This document shows, piece by piece, positions 7,889 to 18,200 of a stretch of DNA of 64,000 nt. The translations under genes and the position numbers were made by a program. The notes below the pieces were generated by a model, which had not been told where the DNA came from, did no database searches, and saw only the letters and a program-made list of their open reading frames with translations. Each line of letters starts with the position of its first letter. The stretch's first letter is position 1. Source of the stretch: Lepidurus packardi. Lineage: Eukaryota; Arthropoda; Branchiopoda; Notostraca; Triopsidae. The DNA lies in the NCBI GenBank assembly GCA_023053545.1, contig JAKZAN010000109.1, forward strand, positions 37,042 through 101,041, written 5' to 3'.

Positions 7889-8503
7889 GTAAACAAATGG
7901 AAGGTAGGGCCCCGCAAATGGTTGTACTCAACCGGAAAGACCATTGTAGTGACGAATGCTTGCCACCCAAATCTAAAAGGGGACAGGGAGGGTAAGACCA
8001 ATACCATCAAAATTCAGGGGATAGGGATTATTGAGGTCCCTGTTGCATGTGTGGCCATCAGCCCGGAGTGGATTTTAGCCGCTTCCTTGGACTCTTTTGG
8101 GCAGTCCAATATCACCTCACGCATGCCGGCTTGGTCTTTGTCCGCTTTTCCAACTAACCTGACCCAACCACACCTGCCCACGGCCAACCTTACCTGGGTA
8201 GATCCGAAAATAGCCGATCACATTAAAACCCTGGAGAAGGAGAGTGGTGACGTAGCCGCCAGCTGGAGAACTACGTGGGATACCTTCCAGAAAGCAGCCA
8301 AGCAGCGCAGAAATCTCTTCGAGGAAGCTCCCGGCGTATGGGGCGATATCAGCTATCCCTCGATAACCATCTCCGGGTCGTTTACCGTGGTAGTACTAGT
8401 GATCGTCGCCATCCTGAGTTGGTGCCTATGGCGAGTAACCGCTGGACTTGACCAAGCGCTCCTGACGGATCGAGGAATTGGAGGCAACCTTACGGCTCCA
8501 TGA
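7889..8503 (+). pseudogene. C-terminal remnant of an envelope-like membrane glycoprotein gene
   Basis: In the pol frame, open from just after TAA 7,886-7,888 to TGA 8,501-8,503, with no ATG near its start, so the N-terminus is missing or supplied by splicing. Visible: two cysteines (about residues 28 and 54 of the open frame), three N-x-T glycosylation sites in the outer part, a charged helix-like stretch, and one strong transmembrane segment (GSFTVVVLVIVAILSWCLW, about 8,376-8,432) followed by a short tail. Position between pol and the 3' LTR plus this topology fits an env-like third ORF. About 200 codons remain of the 450-600 usual for such genes, so the surface part is deleted. The specific env family is not identifiable. 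Confidence 0.65.
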
Positions 8504-8633
8504 GCCAGCCGCCTTGGGCAGACCCAGCTACAACATCGACGCACTTGTGCGACGTGTGCGAGCCATAGAAGTAAGGATGCGTGACCATGGAGGCGTACTC
8601 ATGCTGACCATGGAGGGAACCGCCGACCAGTAA
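8466..8633 (+). pseudogene. Out-of-frame cytoplasmic-tail continuation of the env-like gene
   Basis: After TGA at 8,463-8,465, this +1 frame is open for 55 codons to TAA 8,631-8,633. Its translation looks like a real charged helical tail (EELEATLRL, then ALVRRVRAIEVRMRDHGG), more protein-like than the last dozen codons of the overlapping env frame. A single-base change near 8,466-8,475 would explain a shift between the two. Protein-likeness is judged by eye only. Confidence 0.45.
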
Positions 8634-8859
8634 TCAAGACAATCAGTGTAGTGGTAGTGTCGTACTTGGTCCCCTCAGTACAAGTTACCCCAAAGTATCC
8701 ACGGTTTAGTCTAGTGTTTAACCAGTAGTTATCAACTATTAAGTGTGTACGCTTGCTGATTTTAACCATGTGCTTGCAAGCTTGTCATTAAATTTCGCCT
8801 GGCATTGCCTCTAGATAGCGCTATCGACGCGTGGTCCGCTTGTTTCGACCGGGACGTTC
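8634..8859 (+). other. 3' untranslated region of nested element
   Basis: Noncoding stretch between env tail and the polypurine region. It contains an ATTAAA at 8,787-8,792 upstream of the LTR, probably incidental. No other structure recognised. Confidence 0.5.
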
Positions 8860-8878
8860 GAAAGCGGGCCGGGGGTAA
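8860..8878 (+). other. Candidate polypurine tract before the 3' LTR
   Basis: GAAAGCGGGCCGGGGGTAA directly abuts the LTR start at 8,879. It is G-rich but broken by three C residues, so it is a weak match to a plus-strand primer; position is the main support. Confidence 0.5.
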
Positions 8879-9287
8879 TGTCACGGCTATATTTCGCATT
8901 GCTTGCTTTTTCTCACGCTTCGCTTTACTTATTTAGTTAAGATCAGCGTAACACCAGAGGATCCATCCGCCTGTGTACCGGATTACGCGTCCTGTACGGA
9001 TACACCAGGCAGGATGGATCCCTGAGAGTGAGGATGATGTTTGCAGTTAACCAAGTCAGTTGGTTAGAGAGTTGAAGTACCAGTCAGTCAGTCTGTTAGT
9101 GGGAGCGTAAGAGGGTAGACTCTCCTAGTAGTGTGTTAGGCAGTAGTCCTCTGTTTTTCATGTAGTGTTTTCGTCCTCTTAACTTTACCACTGTAATCTT
9201 CCCGAATACAGTTCTGTAAATCCACCTTTCCCGAACATTACTCTAATTCCTGACGGATTTGATGCCCTGTCAGATTTAGACGTGACA
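8879..9287 (+). repeat. 3' LTR of nested element (409 bp)
   Basis: Direct repeat of 608-1,016 with no difference seen by eye. Contains the same bulged hairpin (8,959-9,021), small stem-loop (9,048-9,066) and initiator-like motif (9,084-9,093). LTRs are identical at insertion and then diverge, so the copy is young. Confidence 0.95.
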
Positions 9288-9291
9288 ATAT
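9288..9291. repeat. Right target-site duplication (ATAT)
   Basis: Same four bases as 604-607, directly after the right LTR end. Confidence 0.85.
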
Positions 9292-9734
9292 TCAGTTTGT
9301 ACTTCCAGGGTTAGGAGTTCATAGTACTCTAGCGCTATTCCGTCGAGTCGGGTTGGTATGGCCCGCAATATTCTTTCTTCGTCCCCCGCGTAGGCGACGA
9401 GGAGGATCGACAATTTTTTTAGCCAGTTCATTATTCTAGAATCACCGGTATATATAGGAAGTTGGTTCAAAATGGTTTGCACGGACTCATTGGTGGGAGT
9501 TGTTGGTCTAGTCGTGGGTTGGGTTGAAATAGTTGGGTCGCTTATCGGTTGTCCCAGGAAGGTCATCGAGCGTGGACGTGTAGCAGGAGTGGTCGTATTC
9601 ATGGTTGTGGTCGTAGAGGTCGTAGTGGTCGTGGTGTTCTGGAGCGAGGTGGTGGGTGGTTGGAGAAAAATAGGATTAATAGGGGGTGTTACAGTACCTG
9701 TTCCACCTACGGGTGGTGGAGGAGTTGGCGTCAT
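9288..9734 (-). pseudogene. gag: N-terminal half of outer-element gag, disrupted by the nested insertion
   Basis: First ATG on the minus strand is at 9,734 (MTPTPPPPVGG); the frame is open a little upstream but without another ATG. Residues about 10-60 are Pro/Thr-rich with long Thr runs. Residues from about 80 onward (ILNQLPIYTGDSRIMNWLKK, then LLTLEVQTEY) resemble the start of a retrotransposon capsid domain. At 9,288 the frame enters the inserted LTR and stops a few codons later; across the empty site it continues at 607. Gag would form the particle of the outer element; this copy cannot. Confidence 0.8.
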
Positions 9735-9885
9735 CTTAGGCACAATGGATTCGTACAAAACTAAACTTTTTTAAACTTCGGTGGAACTGTGGCACGTTGG
9801 GCTATTTGAATAATTTGAACGGTTTTGAACTAGGTGGGACTCTTGCACTAATTGGAAACTTATTTGAACTGCCGGTATTTTAACG
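9735..9885 (-). other. Leader of outer element between PBS and gag
   Basis: Noncoding, AT-rich, with repeated TTCAAA/TTTGAA words (for example 9,806-9,830 and 9,861-9,870). No ORF or strong structure seen. A packaging signal would be expected here but none is recognisable. Confidence 0.5.
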
Positions 9886-9906
9886 CGAATCCCACTTCTG
9901 ACACCA
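9886..9906 (-). other. Primer binding site of outer element, tRNA-Leu type
   Basis: On the minus strand TGGTGTCAGAAGTGGGA lies 3 nt inside the LTR end. The plus-strand bases 9,886-9,906 match, over all 21 nt, the 3' end of animal tRNA-Leu(CAG) (ending TCCCACTTCTGACACCA) as I recall it. Several Gypsy lineages of insects use tRNA-Leu. Confidence 0.85.
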
Positions 9907-10003
9907 AATTGTAAGAAACTGTTTTGGGCGATTAAATTGTTTTGAGCGGTTGGGCGGAAGGCTGTGAGTTCTTTTTTCGCTCAACGGTAAAATACCGTAC
10001 AAC

Positions 10004-10009
10004 TTTATT
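10004..10009 (-). terminator. Polyadenylation signal of the outer LTR
   Basis: AATAAA on the minus strand, about 200 nt downstream of the TATA box and 94 nt before the LTR end, the usual place for the R/U5 border signal. Confidence 0.6.
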
Positions 10010-10205
10010 CAGTATTTTCGTCGGTACAAGTCGTGTCACTAAGTCAATAATTCACTAGGTCGTCCATATGTCACAAACGTTTTAACAAGATTGAAAACTA
10101 TAACTTATACTAACTGGGCAGAGAGAAAAAGGGAGCGTAACAAATAGCGAGAGACTGAGAGCGACTGAGCGCGACTTCCCCCCCTCTAGCGGGGGAGAAC
10201 AAGCG

Positions 10206-10213
10206 TTTATATA
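10206..10213 (-). promoter_or_regulatory. TATA box of the outer LTR
   Basis: TATATAAA on the minus strand, about 220 bp inside the LTR start. It lies upstream of two TCAGTC motifs and a GC-rich stretch, as expected for a U3/R promoter. The spacing to the first TCAGTC (about 45 nt) is longer than the usual 30, so the exact start site is unclear. Confidence 0.6.
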
Positions 10214-10480
10214 CATGTTTGGCGTGGGATCTGCTGAATGGGCTAAATTATAAACAGAGGGAATGTTCGGATGGACCGGATGCGTGAGAAGGAAATTAGC
10301 TAGTGATCTGACGCTCGGCATCCTGGATATGAGCTGAGAATTATAAGTCGGCGAAATATTGTCAAAATGTGGTCAGCGAAATGTGGTCTTGCTTAGTCAT
10401 CGGAATTAAGTTTAAAATGATCGTTCTCCACAAATTCATGAATTAAGTCAGTAATTCATTAATTAAGTCCGTAATTCATT

Positions 10481-13400
10481 AATTAAGTCAGTAATTCATG
10501 AATTAGGTCAGTAATACATGAATTAAGTAAGTAATTCATGAATTAAGTCAGTAATTCATTAACTAAGTCAGTAATTCATGAATTAAGTCAGTAATTTATG
10601 AATTAGGTCAGTAATTCATGAATTAAGTCAGTAATTCATGAATCAAGTCAGTAATTCATGAATATACTCAATAAATCATGAATTAAGTCAGTAATTCATT
10701 AATGAAGTCAGTAATTCATTAATTAAGTCCGTAATTCATTAATTAAGTCAGTAATTCATGAATTAAGTCAGTAATACATGAAATAATTCAGTAATTCATT
10801 AATTAAGTCAGTAATTCATTAATTAAGTCAGTAATTCATTAATTAAGTCAGTAATTCATGAACTAAGTCAGTAATTTATGAATTAGGTCCGTAATTCATG
10901 AATTAAGTCATGAATTCATGAATTAAGTCATTAATTCATGAATTAAGTCAGTAATTCATTAATTAAGTCCGTAATTCATTAATTAAGTCAGTAATTCATG
11001 AATTAAGTCAGTAATACATGAAATAATTCAGTAATTCATTAATTAAGTCAGTAATTCATTAATTAAGTCAGTAATTCATTAATTAAGTCAGTAATTCATT
11101 AATTAAGTCAGTAATTCATGAAATAAGTCAGTAATTTATGAATTAGGTCAGTAATACATGAATTAAGTAAGCAATTTATGAATTCAGTCAGTAATTCATG
11201 AATTAAGTAAGTAATTCATGAATTAAGTCAGTATTTCATGAATTAAGTTAGAAATTCATGAATTAAGTCATTAATTCATTAATTAAATAAGCAATTCATG
11301 AATTAAGTAAGTAATTAAATAGCTAAGTCAGTAATTCATTAGTTAAGTCAGTAATTAATGAATTAAGTCAGTAGTTCATGAATTAAGTCAGTAATTCATT
11401 AATTAAGTCAGTAATTCATGAATTAAGTCTGTAATTATTTATCTAAGTCAGTAATTCATTAATTAAGTCAGTAATTCGTGAATTAAGTTAGTAATTCATG
11501 AATTAAGTCAGTAATTCATGAATTAGGTCAGTAATAAATGAATTAAGTAAGTAATTCATGAATTAAGTCAGTAATTCATTAACTAAGTCAGTAATTCATG
11601 AATTAAGTCAGTAATTTATGAATTAGGTCAGTAATTCGTGAATTAAGTCAGTAATTCATGAATCAAGTCAGTAATTCATGAATTTACTCATTAAATCATG
11701 AATTAAGTCAGTAATTCATTAATTAAGTCAGTAATTTATTAATTAAGTCCCTAATTCATTATTTAAGTCAGTAATTCATGACTTAAGTCCGTAATTATTT
11801 ATCTAAGTCCGTAATTCATTAATTAAGTCAGTAATTCATGAATTAAGTCAGTAATACATGAATTAAGTAAGTAATTCATGAATTAAGTCCGTAATTCATG
11901 AATGAAGTCAGAAATTCATGAATTAAGTCATTAATTCATGAATTAAGTCAGTAATTCATTAATTCAGTCCGTAATTCATTAATTAAGTCAGTAATTCATG
12001 AATTAAGTCAGTAATACATGAAATAATTCAGTAATTCATGAATTAAGTAAGTAATACATGAATTAAGTAAGTAATTCATTAATTAAGTCAGTAATTCATG
12101 AATTAAGTAAGTAGTTCATTAATTAAGTCCTTAATTCATTAATTAAGTCAGTAATTCATGAATTAAGTCTGTAATTATTTATCTAAGTCAGTAATTCATT
12201 AATTAAGTCAGTAATTCGTGAATTAAGTCAGTAATTCATGAATTAAGTCAGTAATTCCTGAATTAGGTCAGTAATACATGAATTAAGTAAGTAATTCATG
12301 AATCAAGTCAGTAATTCATGAATTAAGTCAGTATTTCATTAATTAAGTCCGTAATTCATGAATGAAGTCAGAAATTCATGAATTAAGTCATTAATTCATG
12401 AATTAAGTCAGTAATTCATTAATTCAGTCCGTAATTCATTAATTAAGTCAGTAATTCATGAATTAAGTCAGTAATACATGAAATAATTCAGTAATTCATT
12501 AATTAAGTCAGTAATTCATGAATTAAGTTAGTAGTTCATTAATTAAGTCCTTAATTCATTAATTAAGTCAGTAATTCATGAATTAAGTCTGTAATTATTT
12601 ATCTAAGTCAGTAATTCATTAATTAAGTCAGTAATTCGTGAATTAAGTCAGTAATTCATGAATTAAGTCAGTAATTCCTGAATTAGGTCAGTAATTCATT
12701 AATTAAGTCAGTAATTCATGAATTAAGTCAGTAATTTATGAATTAGGTCAGTAATACATGAATTAAGTAAGCAATTCATGAATTAAGTCAGTAATTCATT
12801 AACTAAGTCAGTAATTCATGAATTAAGTCAGTAATTTATGAATTAGGTCAGTAATTCATGAATTCAGTCATTAATTCATGAATCAAGTCAGTAATTCATG
12901 AATTTAATCAATAAATCATGAATTAAGTCAGTAATTCATTATTTAGTCAGTTATTCATTAATTAAGTCAGTAATTCATGAATTAAGTCATTATTTCATTA
13001 ATTAAGTCCGTAATTCATGAATGAAGTCAGAAATTCATGAATTAAGTCATTAATTCATGAATTAAGTCAGTAATTCATTAATTCAGTCCGTAATTCATTA
13101 ATTAAGTCAGTATTTCATGAATTAAGTCAGTAATACATGAAATAATTCAGTAATTCATTAATTAAGTCCGTAATTCATTAATTAAGTCAGTAATTCATGA
13201 ATTAAGTAAGTAATACATGAATTAAGTAAGTAATTCATTAATTAAGTCAGTAATTCATGAATTAAGTAAGTAGTTCATTAATTAAGTCCTTAATTCATTA
13301 ATTAAGTCAGTAATTCATGAATTAAGTCTGTAATTATTTATCTAAGTCAGTAATTCATTAATTAAGTCAGTAATTCGTGAATTAAGTCAGTAATTCATGA

Positions 13401-15218
13401 ATTAAGTCAGTAATTCATTAATTAGGTCAGTAATACATGAATTAAGTAAGTAATTCATGAATTAAGTCAGTATTTCATTAATTAAGTCCGTAATTCATGA
13501 ATGAAGTCAGAAATTCATGAATTAAGTCATTAATTCATGAATTAAGTCAGTAATTCATTAATTCAGTCCGTAATTCATTAATTAAGTCAGTAATTCATGA
13601 ATTAAGTCAGTAATACATGAAATAATTCAGTAATTCATTAATTAAGTCAGTAATTCATTAATTAAGTCAGTAATTCATTAATTAAGTCAGTAATTCATGA
13701 ATTAAGTCAGTAATTTATGAATTAGGTCAGTAATACATGAATTAAGTAAGCAATTCATGAATTAAGTCAGTAATTCATTAACTAAGTCAGTAATTCATGA
13801 ATTAAGTCAGTAATTTATTAATTAGGTCAGTAATTCATGAATTCAGTCAGTAATTCATGAATGAAGTCAGTAATTTATGAATTTAATCAATAAATCATGA
13901 ATTAAGTCAGTAATTCATTATTTAGTCAGTTATTCATTAATTAAGTCCGTAATTCATTAATTAAGTCAGTAATTTATGAATTAAGTCCGTAATTATTTAT
14001 CTAAGTCCGTAATTCATTAATTAAGTCAGTAATTCATGACTTAAGTCAGTAATACATGAATTAAGTAAGTAATTCATTAATTAAGTCAGTAATTCATGAA
14101 TTAAGTTAGTAGTTCATTAATTAAGTCCTTAATTCATTAATTAAGTCAGTAATTCATGAATTAAGTCTGTAATTATTTATCTAAGTCAGTAATTCATTAA
14201 TTAAGTCAGTAATTCGTGAATTAAGTCAGTAATTCATGAATTAAGTCAGTAATTCCTGAATTAGGTCAGTAATACATGAATTAAGTAAGTAATTCATGAA
14301 TTAAGTCAGTAATTCATTAACTAAGTCAGTAATTCATGAATTAAGTCAGTAATTTATGAATTAGGTCAGCAATTCATGAATTAAGTCAGTAATTCATGAA
14401 TCAAGTCAGTAATTCATGAATTTACTCAATAAATCATGAATTAAGTCAGTAATTCATTAATGAAGTCAGTAATTCATGAATTTACTCAATAAATCATGAA
14501 TTAAGTCAGTAATTCATTAATGAAGTCAGTAATTCATTAATTAAGTCCGTAATTCGTTAATGAAGTCAGTAATTCATGAATTTACTCAATAAATCATGAA
14601 TTAAGTCAGTAATTCATTAATGAAGTCAGTAATTCATTAATTAAGTCCGTAATTCGTTAATTAAGTCAGTAATTCATGAATTAAGTCAGTAATTCATTAA
14701 TTAAGTCCGTAATTCATTAATTAAGTCAGTAATTCATGAATTAAGTCAGTAATACATGAAATAATTCAGTAATTCAGTAATTAAGTCAGTAATTCCTGAA
14801 TTAGGTCAGTAATACATGAATTAAGTAAGTAATTCATGAATTAAGTCAGTAATTCATTAACTAAGTCAGTAATTCATGAATTAAGTCAGTAATTTATGAA
14901 TTAGGTCAGCAATTCATGAATTAAGTCAGTAATTCATGAATCAAGTCAGTAATTCATGAATTTACTCAATAAATCATGAATTAAGTCAGTAATTCATTAA
15001 TGAAGTCAGTAATTCATGAATTTACTCAATAAATCATGAATTAAGTCAGTAATTCATTAATGAAGTCAGTAATTCATTAATTAAGTCCGTAATTCGTTAA
15101 TTAAGTCAGTAATTCATGAATTAAGTCAGTAATTCATTAATTAAGTCCGTAATTCATTAATTAAGTCAGTAATTCATAAATTAAGTCAGTAATACATGAA
15201 ATAATTCAGTAATTCATT
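10481..15218. repeat. Satellite A higher-order block 1 (4,738 bp, 237 monomers)
   Basis: The order of variant monomers in this block is repeated in the next block. Matching landmarks: 10,561 with 15,299 (offset 4,738), 11,281 with 16,079 (4,798), 12,541 with 17,459 and 12,921 with 17,839 (4,918). 4,738 equals 237 x 20 minus 2, which fits two 19-bp monomers per block. Confidence 0.85.
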
Positions 15219-18200
15219 AATTAAGTCAGTAATTCATGAATTAGGTCAGTAATACATGAATTAAGTAAGTAATTCATGAATTAAGTCAGTAATTCATTAA
15301 CTAAGTCAGTAATTCATGAATTAAGTCAGTAATTTATGAATTAGGTCAGTAATTCATGAATTAAGTCAGTAATTCATGAATCAAGTCAGTAATTCATGAA
15401 TTTACTCAATAAATCATGAATTAAGTCAGTAATTCATTAATGAAGTCAGTAATTCATTAATTAAGTCCGTAATTCATTAATTAAGTCAGTAATTCATGAA
15501 TTAAGTCAGTAATTCATTAATTAAGTCCGTAATTCATTAATTAAGTCAGTAATTCATGAATTAAGTCAGTAATACATGAAATAATTCAGTAATTCATTAA
15601 TTAAGTCAGTAATTCATTAATTAAGTCAGTAATTCATTAATTAAGTCAGTAATTCATGAACTAAGTCAGTAATTTATGAATTAGGTCCGTAATTCATGAA
15701 TTAAGTCATGAATTCATGAATTAAGTCATTAATTCATGAATTAAGTCAGTAATTCATTAATTAAGTCCGTAATTCATTAATTAAGTCAGTAATTCATGAA
15801 TTAAGTCAGTAATACATGAAATAATTCAGTAATTCATTAATTAAGTCAGTAATTCATTAATTAAGTCAGTAATTCATTAATTAAGTCAGTAATTCATTAA
15901 TTAAGTCAGTAATTCATGAAATAAGTCAGTAATTTATGAATTAGGTCAGTAATACATGAATTAAGTAAGCAATTTATGAATTCAGTCAGTAATTCATGAA
16001 TTAAGTAAGTAATTCATGAATTAAGTCAGTATTTCATGAATTAAGTTAGAAATTCATGAATTAAGTCATTAATTCATTAATTAAATAAGCAATTCATGAA
16101 TTAAGTAAGTAATTAAATAGCTAAGTCAGTAATTCATTAGTTAAGTCAGTAATTAATGAATTAAGTCAGTAGTTCATGAATTAAGTCAGTAATTCATTAA
16201 TTAAGTCAGTAATTCATGAATTAAGTCTGTAATTATTTATCTAAGTCAGTAATTCATTAATTAAGTCAGTAATTCGTGAATTAAGTTAGTAATTCATGAA
16301 TTAAGTCAGTAATTCATGAATTAGGTCAGTAATAAATGAATTAAGTAAGTAATTCATGAATTAAGTCAGTAATTCATTAACTAAGTCAGTAATTCATGAA
16401 TTAAGTCAGTAATTTATGAATTAGGTCAGTAATTCGTGAATTAAGTCAGTAATTCATGAATCAAGTCAGTAATTCATGAATTTACTCATTAAATCATGAA
16501 TTAAGTCAGTAATTCATTAATTAAGTCAGTAATTTATTAATTAAGTCCCTAATTCATTATTTAAGTCAGTAATTCATGACTTAAGTCCGTAATTATTTAT
16601 CTAAGTCCGTAATTCATTAATTAAGTCAGTAATTCATGAATTAAGTCAGTAATACATGAATTAAGTAAGTAATTCATGAATTAAGTCCGTAATTCATGAA
16701 TGAAGTCAGAAATTCATGAATTAAGTCATTAATTCATGAATTAAGTCAGTAATTCATTAATTCAGTCCGTAATTCATTAATTAAGTCAGTAATTCATGAA
16801 TTAAGTCAGTAATACATGAAATAATTCAGTAATTCATTAATTAAGTCAGTAATTCATTAATTAAGTCAGTAATTCATTAATTAAGTCAGTAATTCATGAA
16901 TTAAGTCCGTAATTATTTATCTAAGTCCGTAATTCATTAATTAAGTCAGTAATTCATGAATTAAGTAAGTAATACATGAATTAAGTAAGTAATTCATTAA
17001 TTAAGTCAGTAATTCATGAATTAAGTAAGTAGTTCATTAATTAAGTCCTTAATTCATTAATTAAGTCAGTAATTCATGAATTAAGTCTGTAATTATTTAT
17101 CTAAGTCAGTAATTCATTAATTAAGTCAGTAATTCGTGAATTAAGTCAGTAATTCATGAATTAAGTCAGTAATTCCTGAATTAGGTCAGTAATACATGAA
17201 TTAAGTAAGTAATTCATGAATCAAGTCAGTAATTCATGAATTAAGTCAGTATTTCATTAATTAAGTCCGTAATTCATGAATGAAGTCAGAAATTCATGAA
17301 TTAAGTCATTAATTCATGAATTAAGTCAGTAATTCATTAATTCAGTCCGTAATTCATTAATTAAGTCAGTAATTCATGAATTAAGTCAGTAATACATGAA
17401 ATAATTCAGTAATTCATTAATTAAGTCAGTAATTCATGAATTAAGTTAGTAGTTCATTAATTAAGTCCTTAATTCATTAATTAAGTCAGTAATTCATGAA
17501 TTAAGTCTGTAATTATTTATCTAAGTCAGTAATTCATTAATTAAGTCAGTAATTCGTGAATTAAGTCAGTAATTCATGAATTAAGTCAGTAATTCCTGAA
17601 TTAGGTCAGTAATTCATTAATTAAGTCAGTAATTCATGAATTAAGTCAGTAATTTATGAATTAGGTCAGTAATACATGAATTAAGTAAGCAATTCATGAA
17701 TTAAGTCAGTAATTCATTAACTAAGTCAGTAATTCATGAATTAAGTCAGTAATTTATGAATTAGGTCAGTAATTCATGAATTCAGTCATTAATTCATGAA
17801 TCAAGTCAGTAATTCATGAATTTAATCAATAAATCATGAATTAAGTCAGTAATTCATTATTTAGTCAGTTATTCATTAATTAAGTCAGTAATTCATGAAT
17901 TAAGTCATTATTTCATTAATTAAGTCCGTAATTCATGAATGAAGTCAGAAATTCATGAATTAAGTCATTAATTCATGAATTAAGTCAGTAATTCATTAAT
18001 TCAGTCCGTAATTCATTAATTAAGTCAGTATTTCATGAATTAAGTCAGTAATACATGAAATAATTCAGTAATTCATTAATTAAGTCCGTAATTCATTAAT
18101 TAAGTCAGTAATTCATGAATTAAGTAAGTAATACATGAATTAAGTAAGTAATTCATTAATTAAGTCAGTAATTCATGAATTAAGTAAGTAGTTCATTAAT

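Larger units (their letters stand above)
608..9287 (+). mobile_element. Nested Ty3/Gypsy LTR retrotransposon with env-like remnant, 8,680 bp
   Basis: It has two 409-bp direct LTRs beginning TGTCAC and ending GTGACA, a 4-bp duplication outside, and a primer binding site 2 nt inside the left LTR. Internal order is gag, protease, RT, RNase H, integrase, then a short membrane-anchored ORF. The order RT-RNase H-IN, the YLDD box and the GPY/F module after integrase define Ty3/Gypsy. Lesions: gag frame break near 2,437-2,460, TAG at 2,858 and 6,689, an env remnant without an N-terminus and a frame change near 8,466. GC content is clearly higher than in the surrounding outer element and satellites. 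The LTRs appear identical, so the insertion is young. Confidence 0.95.
1..10432 (-). mobile_element. Outer Ty3/Gypsy-like LTR retrotransposon, minus strand, partial and decayed
   Basis: Reading the minus strand from right to left gives the order LTR (10,432-9,910), tRNA-Leu-type primer binding site, leader, gag, then an RT fragment at the left edge. This is a 5' to 3' LTR-retrotransposon layout, and its 3' LTR must lie beyond base 1. The element is split by the plus-strand insertion at 608-9,287. Protease, most of RT and the gag/pol boundary are missing, because gag-like sequence near 215 runs directly into the post-catalytic part of RT at 212. Its right LTR edge abuts clean satellite A, so it probably inserted into that array. 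RT motifs support Ty3/Gypsy; the exact clade is not determinable here. Confidence 0.8.
9910..10432 (-). repeat. 5' LTR of outer element (about 523 bp, minus orientation)
   Basis: The minus-strand LTR ends TCTTACA at 9,910, 3 nt before the PBS, and I place its start (TGTGGAG) at 10,432, where satellite DNA begins, giving canonical TG...CA ends. In minus orientation it has a TATATAAA box at 10,213-10,206, TCAGTC motifs at 10,168-10,163 and 10,158-10,153, and AATAAA at 10,009-10,004, in correct U3-R-U5 order. The outer boundary at 10,432 is inferred from the TG start and the abrupt change to satellite. Confidence 0.75.

Noticed and set aside
9472-9774. Plus-strand Val/Gly-rich open frame with hydrophobic runs
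   Set aside because: It is the reverse complement of the Thr/Pro-rich low-complexity part of the outer gag; the repeated codons create the apparent membrane-like composition.
10082-10321. Minus-strand 79-codon open frame
   Set aside because: Lies wholly inside the outer LTR, over its TATA box and likely R region. No domain or codon pattern supports coding.
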